DNA from: JBGPEQ01 sp050180895
GTDB taxonomy: Bacteria; Pseudomonadota; Alphaproteobacteria; Dongiales; Dongiaceae
Direction: 5' to 3'
Assembly (NCBI GenBank): GCA_050180895.1
Contig: JBFXDS010000006.1
Span: forward strand, 62,001-126,000
Length of the DNA: 64,000 nt
Under the pieces are notes generated by a model. The model was not told where the DNA came from. It did not search any database and saw only the letters and a program-made list of their open reading frames with translations. Both the position numbers and the translations under genes were made by a program. Within the stretch, counting starts at the first letter, position 1; every line of letters starts with the position of its first letter. This document shows positions 38,046 through 47,710 of this stretch, piece after piece.

Positions 38046-40608
38046 TGACGATGCGATTCGGCACGACGACGATTTTGCGCGGCGGCTTGCCCGCGAGGGC
38101 GCGTTGCACGGCGTCTTCCGCGAGCGCCGCGGCTTCCACGACCGGCTGCGCGGCGTCCCGCGGCAGCTCGATCGTCGCGCGCAGCTTGCCGTTCACCTGA
38201 ACGGCGATAGTCACGGTCGAATCGACGATCAACCGTCCATCCGCCTCGGGCCACGATGTCTGGACGAGCAACCGGTCATGCCCCAGTTGCTGCCACAACT
38301 CCTCGGCAAGATGCGGCATCATCGGCCCGATGAGGCACGTCAACGTCTCCAGCGCTTCGCGCAGCGCCCAGGCATACGCCGCGCTCGCGGGCGCGGCACC
38401 GGTCGAATCGGTGATCGTATTGGTGAACTCGTACAGCCGGGCCACTGCCTTGTTGAAATGGAACGTTTCGATGTCTTCGGTGACGCCGGCGATGGTCTTG
38501 TGCGTGGCGCGGCGCAGGGCGTCCCCGCGCGCGTCCGTCGCCGCCGGCTTGGGCGCATGGGCCGGCGGCAGGCCCGACAACCGTTCCGTGATCAGCCGCC
38601 ACAACCGTTGGGCGAATTTCCACGCGCCCTCGACTCCGGCGGTCGTCCATTCGAGGTCGCGGTCGGGCGGACTGTCGGACAGCATGAACCAGCGCGCGGT
38701 GTCGGCGCCGTAGCCGTCGATGATCCGGCTCGGATCGACCACGTTCTTCTTCGACTTGCTCATCTTCTCGGAGCGGCCGACCTCGACGGGGCTGGCGTCG
38801 GCAACCGCCGACCATTTGCCGTCGGGGGTTTTTTTGACCTGCTCGGGCAGCAGCCAGTTGCCGTCGCGATCGCGATAGGTCTCGTGACAGACCATCCCCT
38901 GGGTGAACAGCCCGGCAAACGGTTCGTCCAGATCGAGCAGCCCCACCTTCTTCATGGCGCGCGTGAAGAAGCGCGAATAGAGCAGGTGCAGGATCGCGTG
39001 CTCGACGCCGCCGATATATTGATCGACCGGCATCCAGTAGGTGGCCGCGTGTCTTTCCACGGGACGACCGCCGCTCTTCGGGCTGCAGAAGCGGATGAAG
39101 TACCAGGACGAATCGACGAACGTATCGAGCGTGTCGGTCTCGCGTCGCGCCGGCTTGCCGCAACGCGGGCAGGGCACATTCTTCCAGGTCGGGTGATGCT
39201 CCAGCGGATTGCCCGGCCGGTCGAAAGTGACGTCGTCGGGCAGCCGCACGGGCAGATCCGTACGCGGGACCGGCACGATGCCGCATTCCCCGCAATGAAT
39301 CATCGGTATCGGGCAGCCCCAATAGCGTTGCCGCGAGACCAGCCAGTCGCGTAGCCGATAGTTGGTCATGCCTTCGCCGGCGCCGCGCTTCGCCAGTTCG
39401 GCGATGGCCGCGCGCTTGCCCGCCTCGACGTCGAGGCCGTCGAGGAAGCGGGAATTGATGATGCGGCCGTCGTCGACATAGGCCGTGTCGGCGATGGCGA
39501 ACGTCTTCGGATCCTGGTCCGGCGGGCAGACGACGGGTGTGACGGGCAGGCCGTACGTGCGGGCGAAGTCGAGATCGCGCTGATCGTGCGCCGGGCAGCC
39601 GAAGATGGCGCCCGTGCCGTACTCCATGAGCACGAAATTGGCGACGTAGATCGGCAGCCGCCACGCGGGATCGAACGGATGCACGGCCTCGAGCCGCGTG
39701 CGGTAGCCCTTCTTTTCCGCCGTCTCCAAGGCCTCGGCGGTCGTCGCCGTCTTCCGGCACTCGTCGATGAAGGCGGCGAGGCCGGGATCGGCGGCGCCCA
39801 GCTCCAGCGCCAGCGGATGATCGGCGGCCAGCGCGATGAACGAGGCGCCGAACAGCGTGTCCGGCCGCGTGGTGAAGATCTCCAGGCGATCGCTGCGGCC
39901 GGACAGGCCGAAGAACGCACGGGCGCCTTCAGATCGACCGATCCAGTTCTCCTGCATCAGCCGAACCTTGGCCGGCCAACGATCGAGCGCACCCAACGAT
40001 TCGAGCAGTTCGTCGCTATAAGCGGTGATCTTGAAGAACCACTGCGCCAGCTTGCGGCGCTCGACGATCGCGCCGGTCCGCCATCCGCGGCCTTCGATCA
40101 CCTGCTCGTTGGCCAGCACGGTCTGGTCGACCGGGTCCCAGTTGACGCTCGCCTCCTTGCGATAGACGAGCCCGGCGTCGAAGAAGTCGAGGAACATCGC
40201 CTGCTGGTGGCGGTAGTAATCGGGATGGCAGGTGGCGAGCTCGCGCTCCCAGTCCAGCGACAATCCCATGGATTTCAACTGGTCGCGCATGGCCGCGATA
40301 TTGTCGTAGGTCCATTTGGCCGGATGGACCTTCTGCTCCATGGCGGCGTTCTCGGCCGGCAGGCCGAACGCGTCCCAGCCCATGGGATGGAGAACGTTGA
40401 AGCCCTTTGCTCGCTTGTAGCGGGCAATCACGTCGCCCAGCGTGTAGTTGCGCACGTGCCCCATATGGATGCGGCCGGACGGATACGGAAACATCTCAAG
40501 AACATAATATTTGGAGCGGTCAGGCTCTTCTTGCGCGGCAAAGCAGCGGCGCTTGGCCCAGATGGCCTGCCACTTCGCCTCGGTTTCCTTGAAGTTGTAT
40601 CGCGACAT
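38032..40608 (-). CDS. leuS: Leucyl-tRNA synthetase
   Basis: An 858-residue class Ia synthetase. HMGH at 48-51 in PSGRIHMGHVRNYTLGDV is the HIGH motif; EKMSKSKKNVVDP is the KMSKS loop; the editing domain lies between, with TTRPDTLFGASF and TGAIFGCPAHDQRD. A zinc-like CGECG and CPRCGKPARRETDTLDTFVDSSW are present. Length is standard. The upstream neighbour (DUF3576 lipoprotein) is 73 nt away. Confidence 0.98.
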   Translation of the reverse strand: MSRYNFKETEAKWQAIWAKRRCFAAQEEPDRSKYYVLEMFPYPSGRIHMGHVRNYTLGDVIARYKRAKGFNVLHPMGWDAFGLPAENAAMEQKVHPAKWTYDNIAAMRDQLKSMGLSLDWERELATCHPDYYRHQQAMFLDFFDAGLVYRKEASVNWDPVDQTVLANEQVIEGRGWRTGAIVERRKLAQWFFKITAYSDELLESLGALDRWPAKVRLMQENWIGRSEGARAFFGLSGRSDRLEIFTTRPDTLFGASFIALAADHPLALELGAADPGLAAFIDECRKTATTAEALETAEKKGYRTRLEAVHPFDPAWRLPIYVANFVLMEYGTGAIFGCPAHDQRDLDFARTYGLPVTPVVCPPDQDPKTFAIADTAYVDDGRIINSRFLDGLDVEAGKRAAIAELAKRGAGEGMTNYRLRDWLVSRQRYWGCPIPMIHCGECGIVPVPRTDLPVRLPDDVTFDRPGNPLEHHPTWKNVPCPRCGKPARRETDTLDTFVDSSWYFIRFCSPKSGGRPVERHAATYWMPVDQYIGGVEHAILHLLYSRFFTRAMKKVGLLDLDEPFAGLFTQGMVCHETYRDRDGNWLLPEQVKKTPDGKWSAVADASPVEVGRSEKMSKSKKNVVDPSRIIDGYGADTARWFMLSDSPPDRDLEWTTAGVEGAWKFAQRLWRLITERLSGLPPAHAPKPAATDARGDALRRATHKTIAGVTEDIETFHFNKAVARLYEFTNTITDSTGAAPASAAYAWALREALETLTCLIGPMMPHLAEELWQQLGHDRLLVQTSWPEADGRLIVDSTVTIAVQVNGKLRATIELPRDAAQPVVEAAALAEDAVQRALAGKPPRKIVVVPNRIVNVVG

Positions 40609-40681
40609 CCGGAGCCGTCCTGTCCAGCGGGCCGTTCGACCGCAGCCGCCGGGACAGACCGGTGCGGTCGATGACGTTCGC

Positions 40682-41236
40682 CTACTCGCCGAGTTGTGCG
40701 ATTCGCATCTGACGGGCGCGGGTCAGGATAGCGTTCTCGAGGTCCGTTGCCGTATTGGCCGCGACCGGTGCGTCGATCCAGCCGGACGTGCCGTCGAGCT
40801 GCTGGCGGAAGACGGACGTGCGAAGGCCGTCCGCCCGCAGCGCCCGGCCGAGGATATAGACGTTGACCTTGAAGCGCTCGTCGGGCGATTGCGGCGGCGA
40901 GTACCAGTCGGTGATGATGACGCCACCGAACGGATCGGCCGAGACCAGCGGCATGAACGAAACCGTATCGAGCGACGCCCGCCACAAAAAACTGTTCACG
41001 CCGATGCCGACGCCGCCAGCTTCGCCCTCGCCGGGCTTCTCGGTTCCGCCGAGCGTCAGGCCGCCGGGACCAAAGATCGATTCCGGCTCCCCATAGACGG
41101 GCTTGCTTGCGCCGCGCGGACGCTCGGTCGGATACCGCGCCTCGCCGCCGAGATTGCATGCGGCGACAGCCCCGCAGGCGGCGAAGAGGACCGCCCAGCG
41201 CAGCCACGAGGTCCGCCGTGAAACCGAATTCCGCAT
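40682..41236 (-). CDS. DUF3576 lipoprotein
   Basis: A 184-residue envelope lipoprotein of the DUF3576 family. The start ATG 41236 gives a basic N-terminus, a hydrophobic stretch LRWAVLFAACGAVAA and a lipobox ending at Cys27. The conserved core is GVGIGVNSFLWRASLDTVSFMPL and DPFGGVIITDWYSPP, characteristic of this family that commonly precedes leuS in alphaproteobacteria. Function unknown, presumably linked to LPS or outer-membrane maintenance by its constant neighbours LptE. Confidence 0.9.
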   Translation of the reverse strand: MRNSVSRRTSWLRWAVLFAACGAVAACNLGGEARYPTERPRGASKPVYGEPESIFGPGGLTLGGTEKPGEGEAGGVGIGVNSFLWRASLDTVSFMPLVSADPFGGVIITDWYSPPQSPDERFKVNVYILGRALRADGLRTSVFRQQLDGTSGWIDAPVAANTATDLENAILTRARQMRIAQLGE

Positions 41237-41445
41237 CGTCTCCTGCCTTGCCGCCCGAAACGCGACCGCACCGCCGGTCAGGCGCAGACTTAATGCAAAC
41301 CCGCGGGACCGGTCAAGGAATGCCACGAAACCACCTATGGCCATGGCCGGCAAAGGTTTTGTGCTTTCGGCGGTCATGGCCTATGTAGGGGCGCGCCGTC
41401 GCGGGCGCGGATGGCGACTGCGACCATCAGGGATATGTTGCTGTC

Positions 41446-42288
41446 ATGGGCAAGCTGATCTGGTTGGCGTCCTATCCGAAGTCCGGCAACACGTGGCTGC
41501 GCGCCTTTCTGCACAATCTGATGCGCAACCCGGACGAGGCCTACGACATCAACCGCCTGACCGATTTCACGCTCAGCGATGCCCAGATGCGCTGGTACCA
41601 GCTGTTCGATCCGCGGCCCGGCCCGCAGATCTCGAAGGAGGAGGTCGCCGCACTCCGGCCTCGCGTGCATGAAGCGATGACGCGCGCGCATGCGGATTCG
41701 GTCTTCGTGAAGACGCACAACGCCCTGGTCGAGGACCGCGGCACGTCGATGATCACGATGCAGTACACGGCCGGCGCCATCTACGTGATCCGCAATCCGC
41801 TGGATGTCGTCATCTCCTATAGCCATCACTACGGATTGACGCTCGACGACGCGATCAAGGCCATGGCGACGCCCGGTCTGCAATCGGTGAACGAGGAGAT
41901 TCATTGCTACGAGCGCTACGGCTCCTGGTCCGAGCATGTCATGAGCTGGACGGAGCGGCCGAGCCCCGGGCTGCACGTCGTCCGCTACGAGGATATGCTG
42001 ACCTCGCCGCACAAGACATTCGCCGGAGTGATCGCATTTCTCGGTCTCAAAGCGCCGCGCGACCGGCTGGAGAAGGCGATGAAGCTCAGCTCGTTCAAGG
42101 TTCTCCGCGAGCAGGAAAAGCGCCATGGGTTCATCGAACGGACCGCGAATGCCCAATGGTTCTTCCGTGAAGGCAAGGCGGGGCAGTGGCGTACGGCATT
42201 GACGGCCGCACAGATCGAAGCCATCACCTCGGTTCACCGGGAGCAGATGGCCCGCTTCGGATATTGGCCATTGCCTGATGTATCCTGA
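41446..42288 (+). CDS. Sulfotransferase family protein, copy 1
   Basis: A 280-residue cytosolic PAPS-dependent sulfotransferase. The 5'-phosphosulfate loop SYPKSGNTWLRAFL is at residues 9-22; the 3'-phosphate site is IRNPLDVVISYSHHYG; the Arg-Tyr-Glu-Asp segment VVRYEDMLTSP follows. It closes with HREQMARFGYWPLP. It is closely paralogous along its whole length to the gene at 44449-45303. The acceptor is unknown; with the TPR-glycosyltransferase between the copies, a glycan or surface polymer is plausible. The upstream 209 bp separate it from the divergent DUF3576 gene. Confidence 0.9.
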   Translation: MGKLIWLASYPKSGNTWLRAFLHNLMRNPDEAYDINRLTDFTLSDAQMRWYQLFDPRPGPQISKEEVAALRPRVHEAMTRAHADSVFVKTHNALVEDRGTSMITMQYTAGAIYVIRNPLDVVISYSHHYGLTLDDAIKAMATPGLQSVNEEIHCYERYGSWSEHVMSWTERPSPGLHVVRYEDMLTSPHKTFAGVIAFLGLKAPRDRLEKAMKLSSFKVLREQEKRHGFIERTANAQWFFREGKAGQWRTALTAAQIEAITSVHREQMARFGYWPLPDVS

Positions 42289-42316
42289 GGCCGGGCAGAT
42301 AGAATCTCGCTGACCG

Positions 42317-44446
42317 ATGCCTGCGGACTCTCGACGAACCGCGACTGGATCGCCCCGCGCCGCCGGGGCGGGGCGCGGAATGTCGGGCGCGCACCTGCAA
42401 TTGCTGCAGCAGGCCGCCAGCCTCTATGGGCGCGGCAATCTGGCCGGCGCAGAGACGGCTTGCCGACAGCTGCTGGAATTGCGGCCGAATCAGCCCGATG
42501 CCTTGCATATCCTCGGCCTCGTTGCGTGGCGGCGCGGCGACCGAGAGCAGGCGGTGGGCGAGATCAAAAAGGCGATCGCCGCCGGCCCGGACAAGCCGCA
42601 GCCGCACAACAGCCTCGGCGTGCTGCTCAAGGAGGCGGGGGACCTCGAGGGGGCGGAGGCGGCCTTCCGGGCGGCGATCGGCCAGCAGCCCGAATATCGG
42701 GAAGCACTGACCAACCTCGGCAACGTGCTTTGCGAGGCCGGCCGGCTCGCCGACGCCGAGACGATGCATCGCCGCGCGATCGAGTTGGCGCCGAACTACG
42801 CCGATGGCTACGCCAATCTGGCGACCCTTCTTGCAGGGCAGGAACGTTGGGAGGAAGCTGTCGACGCCTGTCGTCGTGCTGTTGCGCTCGAGCCGGGCAG
42901 GACCGAGTTCCATCTCAACCTCGGCAACGCGCTGTCGGCCATGGAGGCGTGGGATGAGGCCGCAGCGGTGTTCCAACGTGTCATCGATCTGGCGCCCGAC
43001 AATGCCGACGGCCATGCCAATCTGGGACTCGTCTTCTACTACCTGCATCAATCGGAACGTGCGGTGGCGGCCCATCGAGTCGCCGCCGAGCTGCGACCGG
43101 ACAGCGTGCAGATCTGGACCAATCTGGCCGCAGCCCAGGCCGATATGGGCGACGCCGAGGCGGCTCTCGAGTCATGCCGAACGGCGCTCCGTCTTCATCC
43201 CGACTCGCCGGAGGCGCACAACTGCCTCGGGCTGGCGCTGAGGCTGAAGGGCAAGCCGGCGGAGGCGATCGACGCTCATCGGACGGCGCTCCGTCTGCGG
43301 CCGGACGATTCCAAGGCCCACAACAACCTGGGGGTCGCCCTGCAGGCGCAAGGCCGCCTCGACGAGGCGCACGCGGCCTATGCCATGGCGGTGGAATTGA
43401 AGCCAAAATACAGGGAGGCGCAGTGCAACAAAGGAATGCTGCACCTTCTCCGCGGCGAGTTTGAGCCGGGCTGGCGCGGCTACGAACAAGGTCTCTACGC
43501 AAAGCGGCCCCGAGTCCGCCTTCTTAACCGGAGCATCGACCTCTGGGACGGCACGGCGATCTCGGGAAAGAGGATCGTCGTGACGGCCGAGCAAGGAATC
43601 GGGGATCAGATCATGTTCGCGTCGATGCTGCCCGATCTCGTTCAGCGTGGCGCGACATGCCTGGTCGATCTCGACGAGCGCTTGTATCCTTTGCTTCGCC
43701 GGTCGATCGACGGTTTGACCTTGATCCCGCATGAAGCCGGGGCGCTGCCCGCTATCGAGACGATGGCAATCGACTATCAGGCGCCGATCGGCGGCCTTTG
43801 TCGCTGGCTGCGGCCTGATCTGGCGAGCTTTCCGGCGCGCGCAGGCTATCTCGAGGCGGACCCCTCGCGCAGCGAACAATTCCGGCAGCGTTATCGCGAC
43901 CGATTCGGCGGCCGGCCGCTCGTCGGCATTTCCTGGCGCGGCGGGACGGGCGAGGTGGCGCGCGTCCGCACCATCTCGCTCACGGCATGGGCGCCGATCC
44001 TGCGGCAGTCCGCGTTCGGCTTCGTCAGCCTCCAATATGGCGACTGCCGCGACGACATCGCCGCGGCGCGCGACGCGCTGGCTGTCGAGATCCATCGCGA
44101 CGACGAGGTGGACCCGCTGAGGAATCTCGACGATTTTGCGGCGCAGACCGCGGCGATGGATCTGGTCGTCTCCGTCGACAACTCGACCGTCCATATGGCC
44201 GGAGCGCTCGACGTGCCGGTCTGGGCTCTCTTGCCGGTTGTTCCCGATTGGCGCTGGATGCTTGGCCGCAGCGACTCGCCCTGGTATCGAAGCGCGCGTC
44301 TGTTCCGGCAGGCGACGCCCGGGGATTGGTCTTCTGCCGTCGCGGCCGCTGCCGATGAGCTGCGGCGGATAGGCGCCGGGTCCGCGGGGCTTCCTTCCGG
44401 CGGCGACGAGAATGATCCCGCGGCCTTACGCGGACATGGTGCCTGA
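42317..44446 (+). CDS. TPR protein with GT-B glycosyltransferase-like C-terminus
   Basis: A 709-residue protein: about eleven tetratricopeptide repeats (residues 30-395, recognisable as repeated ALxxLGxxL...AxxxYrrAlxLxP units), then a C-terminal Rossmann-like GT-B domain with TAEQGIGDQIMFASMLPDLV and, near the end, MDLVVSVDNSTVHMAGALDVPVWALLP, as in GT9/GT41-related TPR glycosyltransferases. No signal peptide. The start is open: ATG 42317 adds 21 low-complexity residues before ATG 42380. 28 nt after the first sulfotransferase and 2 nt before the second, so one operon. Role likely in protein or glycan glycosylation; the acceptor is unknown. Confidence 0.85.
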   Translation: MPADSRRTATGSPRAAGAGRGMSGAHLQLLQQAASLYGRGNLAGAETACRQLLELRPNQPDALHILGLVAWRRGDREQAVGEIKKAIAAGPDKPQPHNSLGVLLKEAGDLEGAEAAFRAAIGQQPEYREALTNLGNVLCEAGRLADAETMHRRAIELAPNYADGYANLATLLAGQERWEEAVDACRRAVALEPGRTEFHLNLGNALSAMEAWDEAAAVFQRVIDLAPDNADGHANLGLVFYYLHQSERAVAAHRVAAELRPDSVQIWTNLAAAQADMGDAEAALESCRTALRLHPDSPEAHNCLGLALRLKGKPAEAIDAHRTALRLRPDDSKAHNNLGVALQAQGRLDEAHAAYAMAVELKPKYREAQCNKGMLHLLRGEFEPGWRGYEQGLYAKRPRVRLLNRSIDLWDGTAISGKRIVVTAEQGIGDQIMFASMLPDLVQRGATCLVDLDERLYPLLRRSIDGLTLIPHEAGALPAIETMAIDYQAPIGGLCRWLRPDLASFPARAGYLEADPSRSEQFRQRYRDRFGGRPLVGISWRGGTGEVARVRTISLTAWAPILRQSAFGFVSLQYGDCRDDIAAARDALAVEIHRDDEVDPLRNLDDFAAQTAAMDLVVSVDNSTVHMAGALDVPVWALLPVVPDWRWMLGRSDSPWYRSARLFRQATPGDWSSAVAAAADELRRIGAGSAGLPSGGDENDPAALRGHGA

Positions 44447-44448
44447 CC

Positions 44449-45303
44449 GTGGGCAAGCTTCTCTGGCTCGCCTCCTATCCTCGGTCCGGCAACACCTGGT
44501 TGCGGGCATTCCTTCATAACCTGCTCCGCAACCCGGAGCAGTCTTACGATATCAACCGGCTGCAGGACTATACGCTGATCGACAGCGAGGCCCGCTGGTA
44601 TCGGATGTTCGATCCGCGGCCGGCGACCGAGGTGACGAAGGAGGAGGTTGCCGCTCTGCGGCCGCGCGCGCATGCGGCCATGACCGCCGCGTTCTCCGAT
44701 ACCGTCTTCGTGAAGACGCACAATGCCCTCGTGGAGGACCGCGGCACGCCCATGATCACGCTCGAGCACACGGCCGGCGCGATCTACATCGTCCGCAACC
44801 CGCTCGATGTCGCCGTCTCCTATGCCAGCCACTATGGCGTGCCGTTCGCGGAGGCGGTCGCCGCGATGAACCGAAGCCGCAACCAGAGCATCGGCAACCA
44901 GGAGAACTTCGTCTACGAGCTGCACGGGTCCTGGTCGGAGCACGTGGAAAGCTGGACGGCGACACCGAATCCGGCCTTGCACGTGGCGCGATACGAGGAC
45001 ATGGCGGCCGAGCCGGTGCGCACCTTCGGTCGCATCGCCGAATTCCTCGGTCTGGGAACGTCGGCGGAGCGGATCGCCCGCGCGGTGAGTCTCAGCTCCT
45101 TCCCGGTCCTCAAGGCGCAGGAAGAGCGCGGGGGGTTCCGCGAGCGCAGCAAGAAGTCGAAGACGTTCTTCCGCGCCGGCGAGATCGGAGAGGGACGCCG
45201 ACTCCTGGCCCCCGAGCTGATCGACGCGCTGTGCGCGGCCCATCGGGAGTCGATGGCGCGGTTCGGCTATTGGCCGATGCAATCTCGCGACGGGTCGATC
45301 TGA
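44449..45303 (+). CDS. Sulfotransferase family protein, copy 2
   Basis: A 284-residue paralogue of 41446-42288, with the same PAPS loops (SYPRSGNTWLRAFLHNLL and VRNPLDVAVSYASHYG) and the same ending HRESMARFGYWPM. Both keep the catalytic elements, so both are probably active, perhaps on different positions or acceptors. The start is GTG 44449, 2 nt after the TPR gene. The substitution KSGN to RSGN and divergent middle helices mark it as an old duplication rather than a recent copy. Confidence 0.9.
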   Translation: MGKLLWLASYPRSGNTWLRAFLHNLLRNPEQSYDINRLQDYTLIDSEARWYRMFDPRPATEVTKEEVAALRPRAHAAMTAAFSDTVFVKTHNALVEDRGTPMITLEHTAGAIYIVRNPLDVAVSYASHYGVPFAEAVAAMNRSRNQSIGNQENFVYELHGSWSEHVESWTATPNPALHVARYEDMAAEPVRTFGRIAEFLGLGTSAERIARAVSLSSFPVLKAQEERGGFRERSKKSKTFFRAGEIGEGRRLLAPELIDALCAAHRESMARFGYWPMQSRDGSI

Positions 45304-45340
45304 GCCGGCCGCCCGAGACGCAGGCAACGAGGACCGCCGC

Positions 45341-46036
45341 ATGCAGAAGCCGAGCGTCGAAATCGTCAGCTCGACGACCTATAAAGAGGTGGAGCGCATG
45401 CGGGCGCTGGCCGAGCCGCCGATTCTGCAGATCGGCAGCAAGGAGGCCATCGTCGACCGGTCGTCGCGGCGATGGCGCGACCTGTTTCCGGGCGCGGACT
45501 TCACCGGCCTCGATATCGAGGCCGGCGCCAACGTCGATCGGGTCGCCGATATCTGCGCGGATTTCGCCGAGCTGGACGCCACGCTCGAGGGACGGCGTTT
45601 CGGCTTCATCGTCTGCCAGCATGTGCTGGAGCATGTCCGCAAGCCGTGGCTGGCGGCGCGGAATATCGAGCGGCTGCTCAAGCCGGGGGGCTATTGCTAC
45701 ATCGCCGCGCCGTGGGTGCAGGCCTTTCACGGTTTTCCGTCGGATTTCTGGCGATTTTCCTTCCCGGCGCTGCTGGAGCTGTTCGGCGGACTCGACTTCG
45801 TCGACATGTATTACAGCGCCAGCGGCACCGGGTTCGATGCGGCGTATAAGGTCCTCGTCGACGGCCGCGTCGATCTGGCGCGAACGCCGTTCGAGATCGA
45901 GGGCCATTTCTTCGAATTGCAGTTCGATCAGGAACGGAATCTGACGCTTGCCGATTTCCGCGGCGGCAAGAAATTGCTGGTCGCGCGGGGCTATATGCCC
46001 GTGTTGTTCGTCAATGCCCTGGGCCGCAAGACGTGA
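45341..46036 (+). CDS. Class I SAM-dependent methyltransferase
   Basis: A 231-residue methyltransferase-fold protein. ILQIGSKEAIVDRSSRRWRD takes the place of motif I, DFTGLDIEAGANVD corresponds to motif II with the acidic residue, and VCQHVLEHVRKPWLAARNIERLLKPGG is a clear Methyltransf_11-type motif IV-VI run. The SAM loop is degenerate (no GxGxG), so the activity is not certain. It follows the second sulfotransferase by 37 nt and may tailor the same product. Confidence 0.78.
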   Translation: MQKPSVEIVSSTTYKEVERMRALAEPPILQIGSKEAIVDRSSRRWRDLFPGADFTGLDIEAGANVDRVADICADFAELDATLEGRRFGFIVCQHVLEHVRKPWLAARNIERLLKPGGYCYIAAPWVQAFHGFPSDFWRFSFPALLELFGGLDFVDMYYSASGTGFDAAYKVLVDGRVDLARTPFEIEGHFFELQFDQERNLTLADFRGGKKLLVARGYMPVLFVNALGRKT

Positions 46037-46164
46037 CACAGGCTTGGAGACAAAAGTAAAATAAACCCCATATTTCAAAAGATTAGGTCATGTCGACCAG
46101 CCGGCGTCACTGTGGCATTTTTGCCACAAACCCCGGAAAAAACATGCATTCCGGCGACTTCGCC

Positions 46165-46192
46165 TTGACCCTTGATCCGTTCCCCGTAGGAT
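46165..46192 (+). promoter_or_regulatory. Possible porin promoter
   Basis: TTGACC at 46165-46170, a 16-nt spacer, TAGGAT at 46187-46192. The preceding 46040-46140 is AT-rich for this genome. The leader to the porin ATG would be about 135 nt, long enough for a regulatory RNA site. Confidence 0.35.
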
Positions 46193-46331
46193 CGGCGGCC
46201 GTAGGTCGGCGGTGAGCCGGCTGCCGTCCGAGTTAGGGGAATTCCGGATCTGTAGGGGCGCTCCAAAGGACGAGTCAGTGTAAGGGGGGCCGGTGGACGC
46301 ATCGGCCTGCACGAAAACGAGGGACAGACAC

Positions 46332-47498
46332 ATGAAGAAGGCTCTTCTAGGAACTACCGCGTTGATCGCGGCAGGCTTGGCCGTCGGGGATGCGTATGCG
46401 GCCGATGGCGTCAAGCTCGGACTGGGCGGCCGTTACATGGGTGCTGCCGGCGTGACCTTCGACGACGCCGATGGTTTCGATGAAGACGACGCCAGATCAT
46501 ATGTATTCAAGCAGGACGTCGAAGTTTACTTCGCTGGCGAGACGGTCCTCGACAACGGCTTGACGGTCGGCGCGCGCGTCGAGCTCGAGGGTCAGACGTC
46601 GGGCGACCAGATCGACGCCGTGTACGCCTACTTCAGTGGCGGCTTCGGCGAGATCCGTTTCGGCGATACGGCGGAAGCCTTCGCGCAGATGTGCTATCTG
46701 GTGCCGACGGCCTCCGGCATCTTCGGCGCGGATTCGCCGAACTTCAACTTCTCGAACGCCGGCGTCACCGGCTATGCCGGCACCAACGGCACCTGCTTCG
46801 GCCTCGACGACAAGGCAACGAAGATCGTCTACTTCAGCCCGAACTTCGCCGGGTTCAGCTTTGCCGCGTCGTTCGCGCCGGACGGCACCGAGGATACGCG
46901 CAACTTCGTCGATGGTTTCGGCACGCGTTCTGAGGAAGATCTGGGCCAGAACTCCGAGAATCTCGGAATCGCGGCCAGCTTCGTCCACGACTTCAACGGC
47001 GTCAACCTGGCGGTCGGCGGCGGCGGCACCTGGAGCTTCGACCGCGAGGCCAGCGATGTCGACGAGCGGGCAGACTACAACGCCTATGCCCAGGTCGGCT
47101 TCGCCGGCTTCACCATCGGCGGTGCCATGGGTATCCGCGAGAACCGAGGCGGCGACGGCTCCGACGACTTCATCTACGGCGCCGGCGTGACCTACAACTG
47201 GGACGCCTGGACGATCGGCCTCGGTTGGACCCATGGCCGCTACGAGTTGGCTCAGCCCGGCACGATACTTGCCGCTGGGCCGGGAACGACCATTGCCGCG
47301 ACGAGCGATGTCGCTGACGACTCCAATGTGTTCTCGCTGACGGCGTCTTACGCGCTGGGGCCTGGCATCCAGATCGACGGCGTGGTCGAGTATTATGACT
47401 ACCAAGCCGACGGAGACGAGGGCGGCGCGCCGATCATCGCCGGCGATCGGGATTATGAGGGCTTCGCATTCGGCCTCGGCACACTGATCAGCTTCTGA
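46332..47498 (+). CDS. Outer-membrane porin
   Basis: A 388-residue porin of the alphaproteobacterial Porin_4/OmpC-like type. A typical signal peptide MKKALLGTTALIAAGLAVGDAYA with cleavage after residue 23 is followed by a 16-strand-like barrel pattern (alternating aromatic/glycine strands such as GGFGEIRFGDTAEAF, NLGIAASFVHDF, ITIGGAMGIR-like) and it ends with the outer-membrane sorting signal LGTLISF, with C-terminal Phe. It has its own promoter region and a strong terminator, so it is a single, probably highly expressed gene. Confidence 0.92.
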   Translation: MKKALLGTTALIAAGLAVGDAYAADGVKLGLGGRYMGAAGVTFDDADGFDEDDARSYVFKQDVEVYFAGETVLDNGLTVGARVELEGQTSGDQIDAVYAYFSGGFGEIRFGDTAEAFAQMCYLVPTASGIFGADSPNFNFSNAGVTGYAGTNGTCFGLDDKATKIVYFSPNFAGFSFAASFAPDGTEDTRNFVDGFGTRSEEDLGQNSENLGIAASFVHDFNGVNLAVGGGGTWSFDREASDVDERADYNAYAQVGFAGFTIGGAMGIRENRGGDGSDDFIYGAGVTYNWDAWTIGLGWTHGRYELAQPGTILAAGPGTTIAATSDVADDSNVFSLTASYALGPGIQIDGVVEYYDYQADGDEGGAPIIAGDRDYEGFAFGLGTLISF

Positions 47499-47524
47499 TC
47501 GGCAGTCTGATTGCATATCGCTTG

Positions 47525-47556
47525 CGGGGAGGGCCTTGCCCTCCCCGTTTCTTTTT
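47525..47556 (+). terminator. Rho-independent terminator of the porin gene
   Basis: A 10-bp GC-rich stem, CGGGGAGGGC with GCCCTCCCCG, a three-base loop and a T-rich tail TTTCTTTTT. It lies 27 nt after the porin stop. It is the clearest intrinsic terminator in the window. Confidence 0.92.
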
Positions 47557-47710
47557 AGTGCAACTGCAGGCTCCGCTGACGTCATGGGGAACGGCAGCGG
47601 GCTCCGGCGATCGACAGCGCCGCGCTGAGGAATGCGCATGCGAAACGCCGCCATATGCCGTCGATGCAGGACTTGCCACAAGCAGGCGGGCGCTGCAATT
47701 TGCCGGCGCT

